From the NCBI GenBank assembly GCA_963833885.1, contig CAWHZU010000032.1, forward strand, positions 1 through 64,000: a stretch of DNA of 64,000 nt, read 5' to 3'. Under the pieces are notes generated by a model, which was given only the letters and a program-made list of their open reading frames with translations, did no database searches and had not been told where the DNA came from. The stretch is from JASHPR01 sp963833885 (lineage in GTDB: Bacteria; Actinomycetota; Actinomycetes; Streptosporangiales; Streptosporangiaceae). Positions 32,082 through 39,767 of the stretch are shown piece by piece; within the stretch, counting starts at the first letter, position 1, and each line of letters begins with the position of its first letter. Made by a program: the position numbers and the translations under genes.

Positions 32082-33578
32082 TTAGCAGGTCTCGACGGTG
32101 CGAATCGCGGCGGGCAGCGCGGTGATGATGTCCTCGGAGCCGATCGGCGCGCCCTCGGCCGCCAGCCGGGCTGCGATGCCGTGCAGGTACGCGGCGGCGG
32201 CGGCCGCGCGCGCCGGGTCGAGGCCCTGCGCGAGCAGCGAGCCTGCCAGCCCGGACAGCACGTCACCCGAGCCCGCGGTCGCCAGCCAGCTGGTGCCGGT
32301 GGGGTTCACCAGCACCTCCTGGTCCGGCTCCGGAGAAGCGATCACCGTGGTCGATCCCTTGAGCAGCACGGTGCAGCCGAGCTCGGCGGCGGCCTGAGTG
32401 ACGAAGGTGAGCCTGCGCGCTTCGATGTCGGCCCGGTCCGCGCCGAGCAGCCGCGACAGCTCGCCCGCGTGCGGCGTGAGCAAGGTCGGTGCCGAACGCG
32501 GCAGCAGGTCGCGATGCGCGGCCAGCAAGGTGATCCCGTCGGCGTCGACCAGCACCGGGAGGTCGGTCGCGAGCACGGCGCTCAGCAGGCTGAGCGAGGC
32601 ATCGCCGGTCCCCATGCCCGGGCCCACCGTCCAGGCCTGGACCCGGCCGGCCTGCTCGATCGCCGCCCCGCCCTCCTGGCCCGCGTGCGCGGTCGTGAGC
32701 ACCGCCTCCGGCCAGCGCTGCCTGACCAGCCCCACCGGGATCTCCGACGACACCAGCCGGACCATCCCGGCCCCGCCGCGGATTGCGCCGCCGACGGCCA
32801 GCGGCGCGGCCCCGGTGAACCGGTCGCTGCCGGCCACGATCCCCAGCACGCCGCGCCGGTACTTGTCCGACTCAGCCGTCGGGCGCGGCAGCCAGTCCGC
32901 GATGTCGGCCGCCTGTGCCGCCGCCACGTCGGGCCGGCCCAGGTAGGGGCCGAGCCCGATGTCGACGAACTCGACGACTCCGGCGTGCGAGGCTCCGGGG
33001 TCGATCAGCAGGCCGGGCTTGAGGGTTCCGAACGTGACCGTGACGTCGGCCGTCACGGCGGCGCCCGCCACCTCGCCGGTGTCGGCGTCGATGCCGCTGG
33101 GCAGGTCGACCGCCACCACTGGGCCCGGTCCCCGCTCCGCCGAGGCTGCCAGTGAGGCGGCGGGCTCACGCAAGCCGCCGTGCCCCCCGATGCCGAGCAG
33201 CCCGTCGATGACTAGATCGGCCGCTGCGATCGCGCGGTCGGCCGCCGTCCGCCCGGCCGGGTCGGCCGCCTCGATCACCCGGCCGCCGGAGCCGCGCAGC
33301 GCCGCGGCACCGGCCTCATGCACGCGCGCGGCGGCGGCGACCGCAGTGACCACAGCGCCGCGGGCGGCCAGCCGCGCGCCGGCGTAAAGGGCATCGCCGC
33401 CGTTGTCTCCGCTGCCTGCCAGCACCACGACGCGGGACCCGTAGACGGCGGGCAGCAGGCGGATGCACACCGACGCCAGGCCGGCCGCGGCGCGCTGCAT
33501 CAGCGCGCCCTCCGGCACGGTGGCCATCAGCGCGCTCTCAGCCGCCCGGACCGCGGCGACGTGGTGAGCGTTCCTCAT
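32082..33578 (-). CDS. nnr: bifunctional NAD(P)H-hydrate epimerase / ADP-dependent dehydratase
   Basis: It repairs damaged NAD(P)H hydrates. The N-terminal YjeF_N (epimerase) domain, about residues 1-215, shows VVVLAGSGDNGGDALYAGARLA and LVIDGLLGIGGHGGLR. The C-terminal YjeF_C (ribokinase-like dehydratase) domain shows GVLGIVAGSDRFTGAAPLAVGGAIRGGAGMV, WTVGPGMGTGDAS, LLTPHAGELSRLLG and WLATAGSGDVLSGLAGSLLAQG. The ATG overlaps by four bases (ATGA) the stop of the acpS remnant upstream, the normal coupling in actinobacteria. Confidence 0.95.
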   Translation of the reverse strand: MRNAHHVAAVRAAESALMATVPEGALMQRAAAGLASVCIRLLPAVYGSRVVVLAGSGDNGGDALYAGARLAARGAVVTAVAAAARVHEAGAAALRGSGGRVIEAADPAGRTAADRAIAAADLVIDGLLGIGGHGGLREPAASLAASAERGPGPVVAVDLPSGIDADTGEVAGAAVTADVTVTFGTLKPGLLIDPGASHAGVVEFVDIGLGPYLGRPDVAAAQAADIADWLPRPTAESDKYRRGVLGIVAGSDRFTGAAPLAVGGAIRGGAGMVRLVSSEIPVGLVRQRWPEAVLTTAHAGQEGGAAIEQAGRVQAWTVGPGMGTGDASLSLLSAVLATDLPVLVDADGITLLAAHRDLLPRSAPTLLTPHAGELSRLLGADRADIEARRLTFVTQAAAELGCTVLLKGSTTVIASPEPDQEVLVNPTGTSWLATAGSGDVLSGLAGSLLAQGLDPARAAAAAAYLHGIAARLAAEGAPIGSEDIITALPAAIRTVETC

Positions 33579-33598
33579 GCCAGGCCCCTTGCCGACCT

Positions 33599-33625
33599 CT
33601 TTTGTTCGCGCTGAGCGAACAAAAG
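33599..33625. repeat. 11-bp perfect inverted repeat in the acpS remnant
   Basis: CTTTTGTTCGC (33599-33609), loop GCTGA, GCGAACAAAAG (33615-33625). It lies within the non-AcpS part of the remnant, 20 bases upstream of nnr, next to the 27-bp tandem repeat. It could be a mobile-element end or an operator; I see no matching copy at the other edge of the island. Confidence 0.6.
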
Positions 33626-33643
33626 GTCAGCCCACGGCAGTGT

Positions 33644-33697
33644 CATTTGGCGGGCCTGCGCCGCCGGTGCCATTTGGCGGGCCTGCGCCGCCAGTGA
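33644..33697. repeat. 27-bp tandem duplication inside the acpS remnant
   Basis: Two head-to-tail 27-base units (33644-33670 and 33671-33697), identical except near the end, begin CATTTGGCGGGCCTGCGCC. The length is a multiple of three, so the frame into nnr is preserved. Confidence 0.75.
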
Positions 33698-33807
33698 GAT
33701 GTCCGCGATGTCGACGCCGATGCCCACGATCATGTGCCAAGCCTGCCACGCCGCCCGGAAAGGCCCGCGGCCGCCGTGGCGCGGCATGCCGCGCCACGGC
33801 GCGTCAA

Positions 33808-34683
33808 TCAGCCCGCGCTGGCCCCCTGGCCGGCCGCAACCGGCAGATCCTGTTGCGTGGCGCGCTCGCGCATTTCCTCGACCCGCCGCGGCCGGATCTG
33901 CCGTACCGTGCTGGTCGCCTGCAGCAGGCTTGGGGTACGCGCGGCGGTCGGACGTACGGTGCTCGGACGTACCGTGCTCGGACGCACGGTGCTCGGACGC
34001 ACGGTGCTCGGCCGCGCGGTGCCGGCCATCGCCGCCGGGATCTCACCGGACCACAGATCGGGCAGGCGGTGCCGGACCGCGAACGATGCGGCCTCGAGCC
34101 GGGAGTGCACCCCGAGCTTGGTGAGCACCGACTGCAGGTGCGTGCGCACCGTCGTGCGCGAGACGCCGAGCAGACCGACCATGGCCGCGGTGTCAAGGCC
34201 CTCCACCAGCATCATGAGGCATTCCCGCTCACGGCTGGTCAAGTGCGAGGCCATCCGGAGCTCCAGGTTGGGCTCTGCGGAGCGTCGCGCTGACGGTGCA
34301 TCGGGAACGTCGATCACGGTCTCGCCGTCCAGCACGCGCTCGAGCGCGGAGACGAGCGCGCCGAGCCCGCGGGACTGGTGCAGATAACCGGTTGCCCCGG
34401 CGTCAAGCGCCCTGCCGACCGCGTCGCTGCGCGGACTCGCGCCGAGCACGATGACGCTGGTGCCCGCGCAGGCGGCGAGGACCTTGCGGATGGTCTCCGC
34501 GTCTTCGCCTTCCGGCGCGTTGTGATCGACCAGACAGGCATCCGGCTGATGGACACTCACGAGGGTGACCATCTCGGCGGCGCTGCGGGCCACCCCGCAG
34601 ACAATGTGCCCGTGCTGGCCGAGCACCGTCGACAGCGCGTCTAGGAACACAACGTGGTCGTCGCCCAGCACTACAGTGGCCAT
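33808..34683 (-). CDS. LuxR-family response regulator with pentapeptide-repeat tail
   Basis: A receiver domain (MATVVLGDDHVVFLDALSTVL; phosphoacceptor Asp in ACLVDHNAPEG; DAGATGYLHQSRG) is followed by a LuxR-type HTH (HLTSRERECLMMLVEGLDTAAMVGLLGVSRTTVRTHLQSVLTKLGVHSRLEAASFAVR). After the HTH an unusual tail of about 70 residues contains RPSTV repeated four times, then Ala/Arg/Gln-rich sequence. I start at ATG 34683; the frame upstream to 34761 is unlikely. No sensor kinase gene is adjacent. It is the first gene inside the exopolysaccharide island and may control it. Confidence 0.88.
   Translation of the reverse strand: MATVVLGDDHVVFLDALSTVLGQHGHIVCGVARSAAEMVTLVSVHQPDACLVDHNAPEGEDAETIRKVLAACAGTSVIVLGASPRSDAVGRALDAGATGYLHQSRGLGALVSALERVLDGETVIDVPDAPSARRSAEPNLELRMASHLTSRERECLMMLVEGLDTAAMVGLLGVSRTTVRTHLQSVLTKLGVHSRLEAASFAVRHRLPDLWSGEIPAAMAGTARPSTVRPSTVRPSTVRPSTVRPTAARTPSLLQATSTVRQIRPRRVEEMRERATQQDLPVAAGQGASAG
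33951..34025. repeat. 15-bp tandem repeat in the regulator tail
   Basis: Units at 33951, 33966, 33981 and 33996 share GACGYACSGTGCTCG; a fifth at 34011 is degenerate. On the coding strand they give Arg-Pro-Ser-Thr-Val repeats. Copy number can change without shifting the frame. Confidence 0.85.
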
Positions 34684-35022
34684 CCGGTCACTCCCCCATC
34701 TCGGTGCCTGCCAGGGCGGCCGCAGGCTTGCCCCGGCCCGCGACATCCCGGCAATGGTCACACCCGTCGAACAACGCGCTCATGCGTTCTCCCCCCCGGC
34801 CGGAGGAACCCCGTGGCAGCTCGATCGCTGATCTAGAGTTTCCAGGTCGGTATGTTGGCATATCTGGGCTTAAGCACGCCCGAACACCGATCGCTGCCGA
34901 CTCTAGAGACAGCGGCTCGGCGGCCTTCCCGGTTGAACCAGCCCACGATTGAAGACGCGTGCGCCCCGGCGCACGTTTACAGGAAGTTACGACGATGTGC
35001 CGTTGTGACCGGAAAATTACTA
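34684..35022. other. gap between the LuxR gene and a GT4 gene
   Basis: No gene was recognised in these 339 bases. CGATCGCTG occurs twice (34822-34830 and 34888-34896), each followed shortly by TCTAGAG, so this could be the promoter/operator zone of the LuxR gene. CGTGCGCC-CC-GGCGCACG (34958-34975) is a perfect 8-bp hairpin downstream of the GT4 stop and may end that transcript, though it has no T-run. Confidence 0.45.
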
Positions 35023-36324
35023 CTAGTGACGACCGGCAGGGCTACGGGAAGTTGCTGACTCGGCCAGGCCAGCTGGCGCGTACGCGGTGGTGAGTGCGGC
35101 GCGCAGGGCCGGCTCACCGTACTGGTCTGCCACCCGGGCGCGCGCGACGGCGGCCATGCGGGCGGCCGCCACGGGCGAATCGAGCAGGTGACGAACGGCC
35201 GCAGCCAGCTGCCCCGGCCGGCGCGGCGGGACCAGCAGGCCGGTCACCCCCGGTATGACCAGGTCTGGAACGGCGTTGACGGCGGTCGCCACCACCGGGA
35301 CGCCGCAGATCATCGCCTCGACGATCACTGTTGGCAGTCCCTCGTAACGGCTGGGCATGGCGAAAACGTCGAGCGCGGGAAGCACCTCAAGCACGTCCGT
35401 GCGCTCGCCCGCCAGGACCACGCGCACGTCGGGTGGGAGGCTGGCGGCCTGCCGTGCGACGCGGTCGGCCAGCTCTCCGCCGCCGATCCAGATGCCGATC
35501 ACGCCGGGGCGGCCGATCTCCCGCATCGCGGCGATGAAATCCTCGGGCGCCTTCTGGTAGGTGAGCCGGCCGACCGCGCCCACGACCGCGGCGTCCTCGG
35601 GCAGGCCGAGCACGACGCGGGCACGCTTGCGTGCCTCCGGCAGCCCGGCATTCATGCTCGCCCGCAGGCGCTCCGGCCCGTCGACCGCAACGCCGATCGT
35701 GGCGACCCGTTCCGGCGCGATCAGCTCGCGCCGCACCGCCTCGGCTGCCACCGCGCTGCCTACGCACAGCGCCATGTCCGTGATCCGGCCGAGCCGGCGC
35801 TCGATCGCCACGTAGGCCCCGCGCCGGACCGGGGACTGGAACTGGTGGAACGGGAAGCCGTGGTACGTGTGCACAACCCTGGGCACGCGGGCCCGGCGGG
35901 CGGCCATGCGGCCGACCGCGCCCGCCTTGGCGCAGTGGGTGTGCACCACGTCGAAATCCCGCTCGCGGAAGATCGACTCGAGCCTGCCGATTGCCAGCAG
36001 ATCGCTGCGCGGGGCGATCACCTCGCGGAGCAGGGGCTCGACCAGCACCTCGATGCCGGAGGCGGCGGCCTCCTCGATCAGCCGTCCCCCGCTTCCGGTC
36101 ACGATCGTGGGCGTCACGACCTCGGGGTCCAGCACCTGGGCGCCGCGCAGGGCGAGTACACCTGCTCCGCCTTCGAGCCGGGTGATTACCGTCGCGACCC
36201 GCAGCGCATGGCTCCCCGCACCCACCTCCCCATCCCCCCTCACGGGTTCGGGTACCGCCCAGCCTTGACCCGCCTGCCCAGCCCTCTTCGCTGTCCCCCC
36301 AGCACGGGCAGGGTGGCCGATCAT
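35023..36324 (-). CDS. glycosyltransferase family 4
   Basis: This GT-B glycosyltransferase transfers a sugar from a nucleotide donor. The N-terminal domain has LRVATVITRLEGGAGVLALRGA and DVVHTHCAKAGAVGRMAARRARVPRVVHTYHGFPFHQF; the C-terminal domain has AVGRLTYQKAPEDFIAAM and the E-x7-E motif PSRYEGLPTVIVEAMICGVPVVA. The ATG at 36324 overlaps the stop of the upstream LuxR gene by four bases; the first 40 residues are Gly/Arg-rich and unlike the family, so a start nearer residue 41 is possible. It likely adds a sugar to the island's polysaccharide. Confidence 0.9.
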   Translation of the reverse strand: MIGHPARAGGTAKRAGQAGQGWAVPEPVRGDGEVGAGSHALRVATVITRLEGGAGVLALRGAQVLDPEVVTPTIVTGSGGRLIEEAAASGIEVLVEPLLREVIAPRSDLLAIGRLESIFRERDFDVVHTHCAKAGAVGRMAARRARVPRVVHTYHGFPFHQFQSPVRRGAYVAIERRLGRITDMALCVGSAVAAEAVRRELIAPERVATIGVAVDGPERLRASMNAGLPEARKRARVVLGLPEDAAVVGAVGRLTYQKAPEDFIAAMREIGRPGVIGIWIGGGELADRVARQAASLPPDVRVVLAGERTDVLEVLPALDVFAMPSRYEGLPTVIVEAMICGVPVVATAVNAVPDLVIPGVTGLLVPPRRPGQLAAAVRHLLDSPVAAARMAAVARARVADQYGEPALRAALTTAYAPAGLAESATSRSPAGRH

Positions 36325-37049
36325 CGTCGGCCCGGGCCCGTCGGCCGGAACGGGACCGTTGTCGACCCGCCGGTGATCCCGTTGCGCTCGGGAGGTGGCC
36401 GCAGGCCCGCCGCCCGGGCGACCCGGACCGCCTCAAGCCTGCTGTGCACGTCCAGCTTGTTGAAGATGCTGCGGGTGTGGGTGCGGACCGTATCGGTGGA
36501 AATCAGCAGCTCCTCGGCGATCTGCCGGCCGCGCTTGCCTTCCGCCATGCTCGCGAGCACGTCCCGCTCCCGCGGGCTCAGCACGTCGAGCGGGTCGTCC
36601 GCCTCCTTTGCCTTGCGGACGTCTTCGCGCAGCTCACGCAGGATCTCGCCGAGCATCTCCGGCGGGAACCAGGAATGACCCTGGCAGACCCCGCGCAGCA
36701 CGGTCTCCAGATCGTCGGCGCCCTGCTCCTTGGACACCCAGGCATCCGCCCCTGCCCGGGCGGCGTCCACCGCGTGGGCTACGTCATGATCGCCGCTGAC
36801 CACCACCACGTGGGCGCTCGGCCACGCCGCCTTGAGCCGGGTCAGCACCTCGCCGACCGCGAAGCCGAGCGGTTCGACCTCAATCAGGATGACGTCCGGC
36901 CGCAGCCAGCGGACTACCTCGGGCAGCTGCGGGTCATCGGTGCTGCAGCACCCGGCCACCCAGAGGTCGGGCGCGGTTGACAGCCGGGACGCGAGCGCTT
37001 CTGTAACCATCCTGTAGTCATCCACAAGAAGCAGCCGCCGCACGTCCAC
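36321..37049 (-). CDS. LuxR-family regulator with Glu at the phosphoacceptor site
   Basis: A receiver domain (residues 1-125) precedes a LuxR HTH (DVLSPRERDVLASMAEGKRGRQIAEELLISTDTVRTHTRSIFNKLDVHSRLEAVRVARAAG). The acidic pair is present (LLLVDDYRM) and so is Lys107 (WVSKEQ), but the expected phospho-Asp is Glu57 (RPDVILIEVEPLG). Glu there often mimics the phosphorylated state, so the protein may be constitutively active or controlled by abundance. It is co-transcribed with the following GT4 gene (ATGA overlap) and lies just after the exopolysaccharide operon. Confidence 0.9.
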   Translation of the reverse strand: MDVRRLLLVDDYRMVTEALASRLSTAPDLWVAGCCSTDDPQLPEVVRWLRPDVILIEVEPLGFAVGEVLTRLKAAWPSAHVVVVSGDHDVAHAVDAARAGADAWVSKEQGADDLETVLRGVCQGHSWFPPEMLGEILRELREDVRKAKEADDPLDVLSPRERDVLASMAEGKRGRQIAEELLISTDTVRTHTRSIFNKLDVHSRLEAVRVARAAGLRPPPERNGITGGSTTVPFRPTGPGRR

Positions 37050-37190
37050 TACTCCACTGTGCCGCGGCGGCGTGGCATTGTCCTCATACAGATGAATGAG
37101 TAATCCTCCTCCTGATAAGGGGGAGTGAACCCCGGGGACTAACCCTGGTTACCTGGCGTGCGTAATCAGCTACTCTGCGGATGCTGCGGC

Positions 37191-37219
37191 GGGCTGCCGC
37201 GGCATGGCCGCGGCGGCCC
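37191..37219 (-). terminator. GC hairpin at the end of the exopolysaccharide operon
   Basis: GGGCTGCCGCGGC (from 37191) pairs with GCCGCGGCGGCCC (to 37219) around a 3-base loop: 13 pairs with one wobble. It begins 14 bases after the stop of the last operon gene. There is no T-run. Confidence 0.5.
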
Positions 37220-37232
37220 ACTCGCCGCGTGG

Positions 37233-38099
37233 TCAAGGCGCGCTATTCGGGCAGCCCTGGGTAATGACGCTGTCCTCGGCTGACCAGTAGCTCGGCAGGC
37301 CGCTGTACGGATTTCCGCCGGTTCCATCGGTCACGTACACATAGCCGGCGTTCCGGGTTTTGGACAGGTTGATCGCGCTGGTCACCTGCGATCCCGAGGT
37401 GGCGTAGATCGTGTTGGCGAACCGGTTGGGCTTGTAACCAAAGACCCAGCTGGGCACGTCGATGTTGTGGTACGCGGTGTACGGACCCTCGAATGCCATC
37501 ACCACATTGCTGACCGACATGTAGCTGGGGTCCGGGAAGTCCCCGGGGTTGATCCAGATCGATGTCCCTGGATTAGCACTGCGAATGTAATCGGCCAGTT
37601 TCCGGTAGTAGGAAAGCTGGCTCCTGATGCCCTTGACCTCGTCAAGGAAGACATCGGAGACGCCGTACCAGGCCTTGTAGTGCCGGACGTCCGCTTCGAT
37701 CTGGGAAAGCGGCCGCGATCCATAGGCCGTCGACGAGTAGCCGAGGATCGTGACGCCGGCGGCTTGTTCCTTCTTGACGATGCTCTGAAAGTGCCCCACC
37801 GGGCTGCTGCCTGCGCCAAGTCCCGAGATATCGAGGATCATATAGCTGGGCACCGGCTTGGTGTCCGCTGCCTGCTGCCAGATCCCCGACGCGTAGAAAA
37901 ACGCCGGCACAAAGGCATGCTGCGGATGGCAGCTGGCACTCGGCGCGATGGCGACCTTGTTCTGTGTGGTCAGCTTCGCGGTAATGCCGGCCGCGGCACC
38001 GAGCACCAGGATGGCCACGATCACCACGACCGTCACCGGCCTGGTGATCCACGCGAGGTTTCTCTGCTGGCGGCCCCGGCGTTGGGGGGTGGTAGTCAT
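37233..38099 (-). CDS. spherulin-4 / Sph3-like (GH135) glycosidase, membrane-anchored
   Basis: A short basic N-terminus and one hydrophobic helix (VTVVVIVAILVLGAAAGITA, about 20-40) place the domain outside the cell. The domain has spherulation-specific family 4 marks: FVPAFFYASGIW, YMILDISGLGAGSSP, TILGYSSTAYGSRPLSQIEADVRHY, VSDVFLDEVKG (acidic residues at about 152-154, the likely catalytic site), SIWINPGDFPD and MAFEGPYTAY. By family knowledge fungal Sph3 (GH135) cleaves galactosaminogalactan and is needed for its synthesis. I start at ATG 38099; the frame to 38345 overlaps the neighbouring gene. It is the last gene of the operon. Confidence 0.85.
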   Translation of the reverse strand: MTTTPQRRGRQQRNLAWITRPVTVVVIVAILVLGAAAGITAKLTTQNKVAIAPSASCHPQHAFVPAFFYASGIWQQAADTKPVPSYMILDISGLGAGSSPVGHFQSIVKKEQAAGVTILGYSSTAYGSRPLSQIEADVRHYKAWYGVSDVFLDEVKGIRSQLSYYRKLADYIRSANPGTSIWINPGDFPDPSYMSVSNVVMAFEGPYTAYHNIDVPSWVFGYKPNRFANTIYATSGSQVTSAINLSKTRNAGYVYVTDGTGGNPYSGLPSYWSAEDSVITQGCPNSAP

Positions 38100-38136
38100 A
38101 TCTGCATCAGCCCTGATCGGCAGCTTCTTATGAGTA

Positions 38137-38823
38137 TTAACGTAGCCACGGTGACTCCGGTTGAAGTCCCCCGGCAGGAAGGCAGTCGTACGGGTTGGCC
38201 CCGGCCCGGTCGGTGATATACACGCTGCCTGCCCGCCGCCGCATCGCGAGCAGAAATGCGTGGTCATAGTTCTCTCGCGGAACCGCGTACACGACGTGGT
38301 AGAACTTGTCGGCCGACCGGGACCGCGTCCACCGTGGCACGGCAAGCCGCAGGTAAGACCGCCACGGGCCTTCGAAGGTGCCGAGCAGGTTGGCGTGCTC
38401 GGCGTAGGCCTCGAGCGGGTGCGCCCCGTGGTTGAACATCACCACCCGGGCACCGGTGTAGCGGGCGTCCCGGGACAGCCCGGCGTAGTAGTCGAGGTGC
38501 TCGGCGGTGATGGAGACCCGGTCGAAGCACACGCCGGCCACGTTGTACCACTTCAGGAACGATTCGAGCTCGGTCAGCGCCTCGCGGGGGTGGCGCTGGC
38601 CGTAGTTGGTGTCCACGTATCCGGCGATCGCCACCCCGGCCTGGCGCAGCCGGTCGAGCGCGTGAGCATAGGCGGGGTCGGGCCCGGTGCCCGGGCCGTT
38701 GGCAATGTTGAGTATGACCAGCCGCACCTGCGGGCCGTGCTGGGCAAGCAGCTCCCAGTCGTCCGGCTTAAGGTCTGGGCGGAAGTACGCGGGCACCACC
38801 AGCCGGGGGGTGTCCAGCTGCAT
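38137..38823 (-). CDS. spherulin-4-like (GH135-type) protein without signal peptide
   Basis: This is a second copy of the fold, 228 residues from ATG 38823. RLVVPAYFRPDLKPDDWELL, VRLVILNIANGPGTGPDPAY, AGYVDTNYGQRHPREALTELESFLKWYNVAGVCFDRV and LGTFEGPWRSYLRLAVPRWT align with the membrane-anchored neighbour segment by segment. The acidic pair LDE is replaced by FDR at about 100-102, retaining the first Asp. No export signal is visible, so it should act inside the cell or bind rather than cleave. It follows the SDR gene by four bases and precedes the anchored copy by 37. Confidence 0.82.
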   Translation of the reverse strand: MQLDTPRLVVPAYFRPDLKPDDWELLAQHGPQVRLVILNIANGPGTGPDPAYAHALDRLRQAGVAIAGYVDTNYGQRHPREALTELESFLKWYNVAGVCFDRVSITAEHLDYYAGLSRDARYTGARVVMFNHGAHPLEAYAEHANLLGTFEGPWRSYLRLAVPRWTRSRSADKFYHVVYAVPRENYDHAFLLAMRRRAGSVYITDRAGANPYDCLPAGGLQPESPWLR

Positions 38824-38827
38824 GCGA

Positions 38828-39745
38828 TCAGTGGGGCGCCGACGCACCGGTTGCCTCCCACAGGTCGTCGAGCGAGGACGCGAGATCCCGACGCGGCCGC
38901 CAGTCAAGGTCCAGGCGGGCCAGGCTGATGTCGGCCTCCTGCCAGTCCAGATCGCCGGATCGCGACGAGCCCGCCGAGTCCTCGTGCACCGGGCCGGTGT
39001 ACCCGGTCACCGCGATGAGTTCCTTCACCAGCGTCCGGGCCGAGACCCCGGTGCCGCTGCCGATGTTGAGCACGGCGTGCGGCAGCGCGGGCGCATCAGC
39101 GGCGGCGAGCACGGCCGCGGCGACGTCCCGGGCGTCGATGAAGTCACGAACCGCGTCCAGGGGGCCGAGCCGCACCTCTGCGTCACCAGCCAGGGCCCGG
39201 CGCAGCTGCGCGGCCACCCTGCCGGGCAGGCCGGTCTCCGGTGCCCCGGCACCGACGGGGTTGAACACCCGCAGCACCACGGCATCGATCCCGGACACCC
39301 GGCCCAGCTCCACTAGCCGGGTGCCGGCCAGCTTCGTTGCCCCGTAAGGCGCGCCGGGCCGTGGCGGCGCCGACTCGCCCAGCGGCACGCCAGACTCGGC
39401 ACCCCCGTACTCCGCCGCAGAGCCGAGGTGCACGAGCCTGGCCGGCGTCTCGGCCAGCAGCATCGCCCGGACCAGCGTGTAGGTGCCGGTTATGTTGGCA
39501 GCGGCCAGCACGTCCGGGCCGCCAACGGTGAGCCCGGCACAGTTCGCGATCGCGTCGGGCGCCACCGCCGCAATGACATCGGCGACGCGGGCCGGGTCGT
39601 CCCCCGCCAGGTCGAGCCGCCGGTGCCCGGGCGAGCCGGGCAGCCCTGCCCGGCCCGCGGTGACGACCTCCACGCCGGCCGCGGCAGCCTGCCGCCACAC
39701 GTGGCCGCCGAGAAACCCGCTCGCGCCGAGGATCAGCAGCCGCAT
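38828..39745 (-). CDS. NAD-dependent epimerase/dehydratase (extended SDR)
   Basis: This is an extended-SDR sugar-nucleotide enzyme. The N-terminal Rossmann motif is MRLLILGASGFLGGHVWRQA; VHLGSAAEYGG and the catalytic PYGATKLAG (Tyr-x-x-x-Lys) follow, with VVLRVFNPVGAGAPETGLPGRVAAQLRRALAG and VRDFIDARDVAAAVLAAAD typical of epimerase/reductase members. The start at ATG 39745 gives the Rossmann motif at once. The substrate is likely a UDP- or dTDP-sugar feeding the polysaccharide; C4 epimerisation of UDP-GlcNAc to UDP-GalNAc would fit the pathway but cannot be proved from sequence. Confidence 0.88.
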   Translation of the reverse strand: MRLLILGASGFLGGHVWRQAAAAGVEVVTAGRAGLPGSPGHRRLDLAGDDPARVADVIAAVAPDAIANCAGLTVGGPDVLAAANITGTYTLVRAMLLAETPARLVHLGSAAEYGGAESGVPLGESAPPRPGAPYGATKLAGTRLVELGRVSGIDAVVLRVFNPVGAGAPETGLPGRVAAQLRRALAGDAEVRLGPLDAVRDFIDARDVAAAVLAAADAPALPHAVLNIGSGTGVSARTLVKELIAVTGYTGPVHEDSAGSSRSGDLDWQEADISLARLDLDWRPRRDLASSLDDLWEATGASAPH

Positions 39746-39767
39746 GGCTTGCCTCCTGCGCAGCAGC

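Larger units (their letters stand above)
33575..33733 (-). pseudogene. acpS: remnant of acpS (holo-ACP synthase)
   Basis: The frame begins MIVGIGVDIADI, the conserved first strand and metal-binding Asp of holo-[acyl-carrier-protein] synthase, and acpS stands just before nnr in related actinomycetes. After 12 codons the match ends. The next 18 residues are two copies of a nonapeptide-like repeat (LAAQARQMAP, AAQARQMTL), then WADLLFAQREQKRSARGLA to a stop that still overlaps the nnr start. AcpS normally has about 120-130 residues with a central catalytic segment, all missing here. A functional acpS must exist elsewhere. The residual frame may survive only to keep nnr translation coupled. Confidence 0.6.

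Noticed and set aside
33599..33625. LexA/SOS-type box
   Set aside because: GTTC and GAAC are present, but the spacing and flanks do not match an actinobacterial SOS box, and no damage-response gene is adjacent.
33951..34025. CRISPR-like array
   Set aside because: The repeats are directly adjacent with no spacers, code in frame and lie inside a gene; no cas genes are present.
36860..36895. tRNA T-loop-like GGTTCGACCTC
   Set aside because: No acceptor or anticodon stems surround it; it lies within the LuxR regulator coding sequence.
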